A stretch of DNA of 64,000 nucleotides from assembly GCA_023374045.1 (NCBI GenBank), contig CM041779.1:301764167-301828166 (forward strand), written 5' to 3'. The position numbers were made by a program, and so were the translations under genes. Positions within the stretch are counted from its first letter, which is position 1, and every line of letters starts with the position of its first letter. Source of the stretch: Limonium bicolor. Lineage: Eukaryota; Streptophyta; Magnoliopsida; Caryophyllales; Plumbaginaceae. Positions 55,959 to 64,000 of the stretch are shown here, in pieces. The notes under the pieces are model-generated. The model searched no databases. It had not been told where the DNA came from and saw only the letters and a list, made by a program, of their open reading frames with translations.

Positions 55959-57696
55959 TGTTATACCCAAAATTTCAACCCCCCGGAAGAGAGTCTATAC
56001 TAATAGGCTAGTAGCGAGGATTCCCAGTTCGATTGGCACATTTCAGAGTACTAGGGATAGCTTAGTCATCTCCAGGGGACTTTTTGTAATTTGTCAAGGC
56101 TCCTAAGCCCCCTATAGGCTTTCTCTCTCCTCCAAAGAAGGGTTAAACAATTCAAAATTCTATGAAATTTTAACCCATGATAGAGGATGACATTTTAAGC
56201 ATAATGGTGTTGGAATTTTGATTTTTCGAATTTCCAATAATTTTCTAGCAATTTTTTATTGAATCTGACGAGAAATTGAATTTAAAAATATTCCAATATC
56301 CAAAAAAATTCGATCCCACTTTATAAAAATCAGAAATATCATCCTTTACCCATGTGTAAAATTTCATAATCAAATTCCTTTTGGAAGCCCTTGAGCTAAA
56401 ACGTCAGTAAATCTCGGTTTTTACTGGATTTTTCTATCTTTAAGGAAGCCTATATAAGGAGCCTTATCCCTTGATCAAATCAGAACCTCAAGAACCCTAG
56501 ACTCTCAAAGAAGGCAGCCGTCTCTTTCTCTTCACGTTTTGAACTCCAGAGCCACAATCAAACACCAAAATCTCACCAAAATCAACACCAAAACATATTT
56601 TTCAATTCCCACAACATCATACATCATCAAACCCTCACCAAAACAGCACCAAAACGTGAAGAACATCAAGAACAATAAGGAGTCAGAAGCTGGGTTCGAA
56701 GTTCTTCCGGATCCGCCATCAACGAGGCCTCCGAAGAATCCCGACGTGAAGAAACACCACGAATCTGAAGGTAAAACATGTTATAACTCTACTTTTCTAA
56801 TTCCCCACAACCTCATTGACTCTCTGTTAAATTTTGGGCTCAAACCACCCCTTTTCGGCTTCTGTATAGCTAAGTACTTTTGCTTCTGCCTTGTTACTTG
56901 TTTATCAAGTTTCGTACATAATTCGACTTCAAACTGCAATCTTTCAATTACTAACATATTGTACATCTTTCAGGCTACACGTGCATAATTTTTTAGCTGA
57001 AAACACCCTCGGGAACCACCGGAAAACCCTTGTCCGTGGGTGGTCCGGGACCACGGACGGGTTGTCCGTGGCCACGGACACCACGGACGGCGGTGGGATT
57101 TTAAATTTTTCAAATTTTAGGTTTTCTCTAAACAATGTCCGGGCCCACGGACATCCTGTCCTTGGCCCCGGACTTCTCAAATTTTGTTTTCTGTTTAATT
57201 CGACTTTTATTACCACATAGAATAACTAGGGTCCGTGGGTACGGACATTAGGTCCGTAGTCACGGACGGAAACAAAATTTGACCTAATTCTGCCTCTGAA
57301 ACCCTAGTTTAGGAAATTTCAACTTTCACTTTTATTTTCAGTCAAAAAATGTTAAAAAACACAAAAAAACAGAAGCTCACGCACTTAGGTTAAAACGACT
57401 CGTAACAAGCCGTAATTAAACTAAGTAGAGGAAAAACGACTTCTAGGGGTAATGAAAGTAATTGAACCCTAATTAAGTCGAATATCAAGCCCCCGAACCC
57501 GAACTCTCCTTTCCTAATTTGATCTAGGTAAAAATTAGGTGGCGACTCACAATAGGTTCCAGTGAGCTAGCTTAGGTTTTAATAATTATTGTTATATGAC
57601 ATAGTTATTAATCCTAGGTTATAAGTGGACCTAAAACCCAACTAGATCCTAATCAACTTAATCAACACTGGGTAGGGTTTAAAATCGAGGCTCACA
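55959..57696 (+). repeat. 5' LTR of the Ogre-like element
   Basis: 1,738 bp, TGTTATACCC...GGCTCACA. Contains the GTCCGT-N4-ACGGAC cluster (57,032-57,267). A 149-codon open frame at 56,539-56,988 lies within the LTR and looks fortuitous. Confidence 0.8.
57032..57267. repeat. GTCCGT-NNNN-ACGGAC palindrome cluster
   Basis: Perfect GTCCGTGGCCACGGAC at 57,064-57,079; GTCCGTgggtACGGAC near 57,231; GTCCGTagtcACGGAC near 57,252; imperfect copies at 57,032 and 57,137. The outer six bases on each side are fixed and the centre four vary. Confidence 0.88.
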
Positions 57697-57699
57697 GAC

Positions 57700-57718
57700 T
57701 GGCGACTCTACTGGGGAC
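57700..57718 (+). promoter_or_regulatory. tRNA-Arg-type primer-binding site
   Basis: TGGCGACTCTACTGGGGAC, three bases after the LTR end. This form is characteristic of Ogre-type elements. Confidence 0.85.
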
Positions 57719-58926
57719 AAAATTCTTAATATTAACTTGTTTAATTTTAAGAAAGAGAGCTTAAGTCGAAAAATTGTTTATTTATGGCTTTATTACTTTG
57801 TTTATTTACTTTCGTGCGCACTTTAATTTTCTGCACCTTCGCATCATATGAGAGCGAGGGTCCACACAAACCAATTTCACCCCGGGACCCGTTTGAGGGT
57901 CCCCTGTCAGGGATTCACACCTTTTAGGTGAAGTGAATAAGCGGGGGAAAAGAGGAGGGTGTCGTCTAACCACACCCCCTTAATACCTGGGCCTTAGCCC
58001 CAAGCGTTTTCCTGGCAGTGTCCTTACCTAGCCTATTGTTTGGTTAGTCAAAGACCCGAACGTAGACGCACACCTTCAGGTGATGTGAAAAAAGTGGGGA
58101 AGCCCAAAGAGAATAGCGTGCAAGCCCTATTCCTTTGAGGTGACCTAGGCCCATGCCCCAAGCACCTCTCCGGATCGATCTATACCCAGTTGTGATTCAA
58201 GCGTCTAGTGAGGACATGTTGAATTTGTGTGGGCCTTGTTTGCTTGTATGATCGGCCCACTACCCAGCCTAGAGATTGATAGGAACTTCTCCTACATCAA
58301 CCTAGCCCAACCCGGATTGGCAGCTCTATTTGTTTGCGGCCCAGAGGCCCCGTTTGGTTTAATGTGTAAGTTATTTGGGTTTCGGCCGAAAAGCCTAGAC
58401 TTAGGTGATTTCTCTTCTGGCCCTATTTAAACTGTCCAATTAGTTCTAGGCCCATAAAAAAGGAATCCACCTGAACTTGAAATAACTCACAGGTCCTGAA
58501 AATAAAGTCTTTTTCAGCTTAGCAACCATCTTCTCTGGCCCAAAGAAAGTTAGGCCCATTTGTGATTTAGGGACCATTCCAGCCCATGTGCTTTACTCCA
58601 GGCCCAAACACATTCCGGCCCAAGGGCTCATTCTAGTCTAGGTAGACTTCTTTTCATGACCCTAACCCAAAACCCTAGATCTAGGTGTCACCTCTCAGGC
58701 CCAATCAAAGCCAACTGTTTAGATTTCAGTCCAAATTCCAGTTCATAGTCTGAAAGATACTTCAGCCCAAACACCTCATTTTCTGGGTATCCTGGCCCAC
58801 TTGCTTTCAGCCTAAGCGTGTCTCGATCTACCTTGTGAAGTGTCATTCTCACCTTAGTGTCTTTCAACCCACTTCCTCTTTAGCTAATAATGGACTTCTT
58901 GGAAACAGGCAAGCCCGAATCCAGAT
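57719..58926 (+). other. leader of the Ogre-like element
   Basis: No convincing ORF. A repeated phrase occurs twice: TCACACCTTTTAGGTGAAGTGA (about 57,905) and ACACACCTTCAGGTGATGTG (about 58,067), each followed by A/G-rich GGGGAAAAG-like sequence. Many GGCCCA/AGCCCA phrases occur in 58,300-58,860. Ogre elements of some plants have an ORF1 here; I cannot see one. Confidence 0.5.
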
Positions 58927-60185
58927 ATGGCAGAAGAAGGAAATCTGATCAACACGGATGCCCAGTTGGCCGCTGTGCAGCAAAGGTGCAAGGTGTTGGA
59001 GTCCGTTGTCGAGGAATTGAGGAGTAAGGCTAGTCTCCAGGAGACAAATCAGCACACTCTGGAAAAGCTTGTGGATGAAAATCTTAACCGTAGTTACATC
59101 GAGATTGACTCTGTTAGGGCCCAAGATCCTCAAACACGTGTGGGGAAGGATGTTCCTGACAACCAACTAGCAGCAGAGGTTAAAAGGGTTTTTAAAAGGA
59201 TTGAGTGCATAGAGAAAGCCAACAAACCAGCTGGCTTCGATTATTTCTCCACGGCGTCGTATCCCGAAGTTGATCTTCCCCTAAAGCTGAAGCTTCCTAC
59301 ACTCGCTTTGTACAAGGGTTCCTCGGATCCACAGATTCACTTGGCTATGTTCGACCGGGAAATGTCCATCTTGGGGCTCAACGACATGCAAAAAGCCAAA
59401 GTTTTCGCACGCTATCTAGACGAGACTCCTCAGCGTTGGTATCTCACTCAGAAGATGAATACCAAAACCTACGAGGAGGTTTGCGAGGCTTTCCTAAATC
59501 ATTTCGAGTATGCTAAGAACCTCGAGGTCACCAGAATCGATCTGGCAGGAACTCGACAGAAAGACGATGAGTCCATGTCTGACTTCATCAAGCGTTGGAG
59601 GAGAAAGGCTGCAGCCATGCCTACCAGAATGGACGAGTAGGAGCAAATCCGTATGATAATTGAGAACATGCGAAAACAACACAACCATGAGCTAAAATTT
59701 ATGTACTTTCCGAGTTTGGACATGTTGATGGGACAAGTCGGTATTCTAGAGGAAAGGATTCATAAGGAGGGTATGGAGCTCGAGTGCTCAAGAAACTCCG
59801 GCAGCGGCTCCAAATTATCTAAGCCAGGACCAGAAAAGGCTTATCTTCAGATAGTAGCTTGTGCTCAAAGCAGTTTCCCAGAAGTGAATGTGGTTCAACG
59901 ACCTAGAGCTCCGCATCAAAACCTTAGGACGGTATCCTTACCATGCCGAGACTCATTGCAAAGGGAATTCACCAACATTGGCCGAGCACCAAGTCAGGCG
60001 TTTCAAGAGCTTCAGAAGAGAAACCTGCTACAGCCCCTGGCCCCTCGGCCAGGAACCACTCATTTGGGGAGACATCTTAATCAATTCTGCCACTACCATC
60101 AGTTGCCTGGCCATTATGCTGACAATTGCCGAGCATTGAAGCACAAGATTCAAGACCTCCTCGAGCAAGGAGTCCAATTTTTCTA
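58927..60185 (+). pseudogene. Ogre-like gag with a single in-frame TAG
   Basis: The ATG at 58,927 begins MAEEGNLINTDAQLAAVQQR, a coiled N-terminus. The gag domain reads KLPTLALYKGSSDPQIHLAM, ARYLDETPQRWYLTQKMNTK and YEEVCEAFLNHFEYAKNLEV. It continues DLAGTRQKDDESMSDFIKRW. One TAG (59,638-59,640) interrupts an otherwise continuous frame of 419 codons to 60,185. The C-terminal FCHYHQLPGHYADNCRALKH is a zinc-knuckle-like motif typical of Tat/Ogre gag. Best preserved coding region in the right third of the window. Confidence 0.88.
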
Positions 60186-62207
60186 AGTATGCAGATCATT
60201 TTATTTATGTTTTCTTGCATCTTCAAATTTTCCTAGTAGCTTATTTTCTTAGTTAGTTTTCAGTCACCTCAGATTGTAATCTTTACGTTTCTTTCATGAT
60301 TCATAAATAAAATCATAGTTCCATTTTCACAATTTCTGTACAAACAATTTTTCATTCATTCATTGAAAAGAAAAAACAAAAATGTTTCTCAAGGAAAAGG
60401 AATCGCGGAGTAATCATTTCCCGACTATGGAACAGAATGATTTGTCTCTTGTTTCTAAAAGTTGAACATGCCACGTTAAACACCACAACTCACCCCATAA
60501 TATCCCAACAACCCACAAAGAGGTTCAAGGTCCACATCTATCGAATTGTTGTCACAAACCCAAAATCAATACTGGGGGCAATCTAAGTTTATGTTCGTCA
60601 TCTTTTATCTTTTGTTTAAATGTGCGAACGAGTTTCTGAGTGAAAATCTCACGAGAGTGTCTTGAGTGGAAAAACCATGAGCAAACGAGTGTGTCATTTT
60701 TACACGACTCCAGTGAGACCACATACAAAGGAAAAAGTAAATGGCATAACTCCGACCGAAGGAGATAATTTGTAAATTTACTCTTAGACCTGCGAAAAGT
60801 AACAAAGAACAGATACACAACTTTCAAGGATGACGAAGCACCTAGGTACAGCACCACATAGCCAAAAGCTTGCAAACCCTGTCATTAAGCCCTAGGCGCC
60901 CCCGTTGAGCCTTTCATATATCCCCTTTTCGATATTATGAACTCCACAAAATAACCCAGCCGATGATGAATTTCCAACCCGGTGACCAAAGGAAGTGAGG
61001 AGCCCGAGTCTCTGATAACATCTTCATCAGTTTAAAGAAGCAATGTCGCTATCAACATGACAAAGCAATCCGCAAATGGTCCTAGAGTGACACAGGATCG
61101 AATAAGCTCACATCAAAACAGCTCTCAAAGCCCAAAATTGGGAAACACCAGAACCCCAAAGGCAAAGTCAAGAAAGGATCAAACAAAAAGGCAAACCCGA
61201 AATGCCTCGAAGAAATCCAAATGACGAAAAGGGAAATGGTGTAAAGGACGACTTCAAAAGCCCAAGTCCAGAAGCTCGAAAACAACATCAACATGAAGCA
61301 GTTAGACGACTTCAAGACAAGGAAGATGAATCTGAGAGAAGACGCAAGTCGCAGCTTTGGTCACCCATTTAAGCTCCACATACCTCAGATATCCCTCCAT
61401 GATCCCGTCGTCTTTCATCACACCCTATGGCCACGTTATAAGCTTTAAAGACTTCCGACTTGATAGTTGTGTATCTAATCACGTGAAAGTAACAGATCGA
61501 ATGCGTAAATCCACCAAATGTCAAATTCAATGGTCTAGAAGTTGTGACCGTGAGCAGAAAATAGGTACAAGCATCAAACACGCTGAGTGTAGGTTAGGAA
61601 GCACCACATCGAAACATAAGCCATGACCCTGTAAGGACGAGACTCGTTCGCGCGTTTAACCAAAGAAAATACTGGGGGCAATTGATCAGAACGATCGATT
61701 GCCATGAACTCTAGCTCAGATTGTCCTAAGGAAAAATACTGGGGGCAATTGTTGGTTCTAACAATTGCCATGTCAACACCAATTAAAACCCAAAGCTTGA
61801 GCACCACCATCCCACCACAGGCACACACAAGCCCTTACCACCACAAAAATATCAGGCCTGTCATAACCCTGACCACCATCCACAATCACAACCCAATCTC
61901 GGGTCTGCCACAAATCCTGAATACTGGCAAAAGCCTTTAGCACCACAACAAACACCACACACTTCCACCAACGGCATGTTCATTTTCTCAAGAAACAAAT
62001 TGCAGATATGAAATTTAGTCAGGAAATGATTTCACTTTCCTTTTTCAGCAGAGTTTTCTCAAGCATTGCCATGTTTGGCACATTTTTCAAGTTCCTTGTT
62101 TTGGCAAGCTTCTAAAAAACACTTTAGTTGCATTTTACAACTTTTGCATAACACCTCAACGTCGCCAAGTTTGGCACCTTTTCCAACAGTTTCCTGTTTT
62201 GAACGAG
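60186..62207 (+). other. non-coding 3' region with three ACTGGGGGCAA tracts
   Basis: No coding found. Tracts at 60,571, 61,671 and 61,738 are Tat/Ogre-type polypurine signals; the last two run into hairpins (separate entry). Phrases with TTTGGCA and TTTTCCTTGTTTTG recur at 62,060-62,200. A 3' LTR should follow one of the tracts but cannot be aligned to the 5' LTR by eye. Confidence 0.55.
61671..61769 (+). repeat. duplicated polypurine-tract/hairpin module
   Basis: AATACTGGGGGCAAT at 61,669 and 61,736, each continuing into an inverted repeat. These are GGCAATTGATC / GATCGATTGCC (61,677-61,703, one mismatch) and GGCAATTGTT / AACAATTGCC (61,744-61,769, perfect, 6-base loop). Units are 67 bases apart; ATG follows both hairpins. 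Confidence 0.75.
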
Positions 62208-64000
62208 TGTAACGCCCCGGTTTACCACCACCATTTACTTAGCCCTTTTTTTTATTCTAGAGAGACATGTTATAACTAAAGTAAACTTATATTATACATG
62301 CGTCAGTCTTCTTTTTACAAAGGTCCCCTAATACTATCACCGGGGGTTACCGCCACACTTACTAACCACTAGTAAGTGTAAGGCTATTACCACCACCACC
62401 CCTACGCTAGCTATCTTACATGCTGTTACTATCAAAAGAGTGACACAACCAACCCGTCACTTTACACCTTAGTACCAAAAGACCCCTTCCAGCCAACTAC
62501 TATGTTAGCTCCTACTCCTATTTTACACCAAAAGTAAAGGGGTATCAAAAGGCTATTACATCGCTAGCATCTAACTAGGGACCACTTGCATATACTCGTA
62601 CACTGTGGAAACATCATGAGTGATGGACTGACTGGTGCCATTTTCCGGGTGCCTAAAACCTTGTATCTTCTTGTTCCACTCATAAATTATCTCGGTGACC
62701 CCAGGCTGTAAACTTCTACGATAGGTGACAAACATGAAAATATAGAAAGTATCGGTGGACTCGTCCTCAGTGCAGAGAAGGTGTCCATCCCAGTTACCCT
62801 GAATTCACAGAATACATATACACAGGAAAACAAACCAAATAAAATCAGTAAAAACTGAGTAACACACACCCCGTAAAAACTTATTTTCTCTTTAAAACCT
62901 TTGTTTCCAGCAAATATTAACATAAACAAATCAGAATAGATCACACACCATTTACCTGTACCAGAATTATCAAGAGATAATAATATCAATACAAGATATT
63001 TCCAAATGAAGTCCACCACCACCACCCACCCTATGTCCTTAAGTGTGCACACCCCCTATTGAAAACTTCTGCCCAATAGGAGTAGATCATAGTGGCAGCT
63101 CCAATTTCATTAGTAGGAGCTTATATTGTTGCCGGAACGTCGGCTTGGCCTTAAAGGCTCTCACAAGAGGCATAGCCTTAGGATAACCATGATATCAACA
63201 TCACACAATACTTTCCACCACCACCACAAGAGGTTATCCTTAAACACATTTGCAAACCATGAGTAAGATCATAACCAAGCTTTACACAAGTAGTAATTCA
63301 CACATCAAGCTCACCACTTGTAAAATAACCTTAATAACATCATAACAATACCATTCAAGCTCCAATAAATCAGAGAATCAAACAATTTCCAAGAAACCAC
63401 CTTAGAAAGCTTAAATTCTTATTTTTAGCCAAAATCACTATTCACCAACTTAAACAACTTCCCAAAGAGTCTCGGCCTAAAATTTAACCATGATCCAATA
63501 AACAACAAGTATCTCCTCAAAATTTCAGCTCAAGATCAATTCGGAAACCCATTCAAACATTCGGAAAGGCTTAAAGCACATTTTCTCATTTTTAGCTTCT
63601 TTACCTTGTCTAACCGACTTAAATTTCTCCATTCGACTTGATTTTTCAACCATAACCATATATTCACTATTCAAGACTACCCTCAAAATTTTAGCTCAAA
63701 CCCATGTCGGAAACCCATCCAAACAATTCCTAAAGCTTAAAGCTCATTTTTCTTCATTTTCAAAGTTCTTTAGTGTTTTCCTACTTCCCAACCTTATTTC
63801 GACTTGATTTTCTAGGATGTTCACTAACTATTCATCCCTAGTTTACTGTAAAATTTTAAGAAAAAGAGATAGGATTCGTAGATAACAAACAGAATGACTT
63901 AAGAAGGAAAATAAGCTTAAAGGGTGAAAGTGATGTGCATAGATGTTACCTGTCCTCTCCTAGCCATTTTGGAGCTTTTCTACCTTGATTATAAGTTGCT
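62208..64000 (-). mobile_element. Tekay/Del-like LTR, minus strand, running off the window
   Basis: Starts TGTAACGCCCCGG on the plus strand. The shared internal block appears as GGGGGTTACCGCCACACTTA then CTAACCACTAGTAAGTG (about 62,341-62,382). CTTAAGTGTGCACACCCCCT at 63,039-63,058 matches, inverted, 47,327-47,346. No primer site lies to the left of 62,208. The remainder to 64,000 is A+T-rich and non-coding. Confidence 0.55.

Larger units (their letters stand above)
55959..62207 (+). mobile_element. Ogre-like (Tat-lineage) element with gag but no visible pol
   Basis: The 5' LTR begins TGTTATACCCAAAATTT, a typical Ogre LTR start, and is followed by a TGGCGACTCTACTGGGGAC primer site. A leader of about 1.2 kb and a gag follow. 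After gag (60,185) no protease, RT or integrase is seen. Instead, 2 kb of non-coding sequence carries three AATACTGGGGGCAA polypurine-like tracts. No matching 3' LTR is recognisable before a Tekay-like LTR at 62,208. Either a gag-only derivative or an internally deleted and 3'-truncated copy. Confidence 0.7.

Noticed and set aside
56539..56988. 149-codon frame in the Ogre-like LTR
   Set aside because: Lies within the LTR, low complexity, no domain, and overlaps leader-type sequence.
1..64000. CRISPR arrays, bacterial operons, rRNA or tRNA genes
   Set aside because: Repeats lack unique spacers of constant size; no cloverleaf or rRNA landmark was seen; content is plant nuclear.

Overview
The window is a gene-poor, repeat-filled stretch of a plant nuclear genome, almost certainly an angiosperm and probably a eudicot with a large genome. 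I found no intact host gene, no rRNA or tRNA gene and no bacterial features. Nearly everything recognisable is LTR-retrotransposon sequence of plant lineages: Ty3/gypsy Athila, Tat/Retand-like, Ogre-like and Tekay/Del-like, and Ty1/copia SIRE-like and Tork-like. There is also one probable CACTA-like DNA element. Most reading frames are broken by stops or frameshifts. Lineage names come from motifs and reading frames; no search was run.

Layout. 1-3,209: non-coding sequence behind a minus-strand LTR. 3,210-~7,900: a long Tekay/Del-like LTR (minus) whose U5 end abuts a tRNA-Met primer site, with a 73-bp palindromic repeat array at 5.2-5.5 kb. 8,892-~13,162: a CACTA-like element with two arrays of TTGCAC...GTGCAA hairpins around gene-like exon fragments. 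13.4-14.8 kb: two Tekay-like LTR ends. 15,041-25,469: a complete Tat-lineage element on the minus strand (LTRs of 418 and 420 bp, target duplication TTTTA) with gag, protease, RT, two RNase H regions and integrase. It also carries a five-exon antisense gene on the plus strand and a hairpin repeat array between the two convergent units. 25,804-27,690: LTR and gag of a second, related element (plus), head-to-head with the first. 27.7-28.5 kb: another Tekay-like LTR end.

29,282-47,264 is a complete Athila-type element (plus; LTRs of 1,201 and 1,464 bp; target duplication GAACG). It inserted at the unit boundary of a 50-bp tandem repeat in older LTR-like sequence, which resumes at 47,270. Nested inside its gag is a SIRE-like copia element (32,132-38,053) that has lost the second half of its reverse transcriptase and all of its RNase H. 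The Athila element also has an extra ORF after pol. 47.3-50.2 kb holds a 30-bp minisatellite and an 814-bp duplication. 50,357-~52,920 is a Tork-like copia fragment cut off in the integrase by a minus-strand Athila-type LTR (52,936-54,643) with its post-pol region (to ~55,850). 55,959-~62,207 is an Ogre-like element (plus) with LTR, tRNA-Arg-type primer site and gag but no visible pol. 62,208-64,000 is a Tekay-like LTR (minus) running off the end.

The most interesting signals are structural. GTCCG...CGGAC inverted-repeat clusters occur in LTRs or UTRs of three elements, with a similar palindromic array in a fourth. The Tat element's 39-bp repeats show compensatory changes in their hairpin stems. 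A ~50-nt block with a base-swapped hairpin is shared downstream of pol by two diverged Athila-type elements. Duplicated inverted-repeat modules sit beside the polypurine tracts of both Tat-lineage elements.
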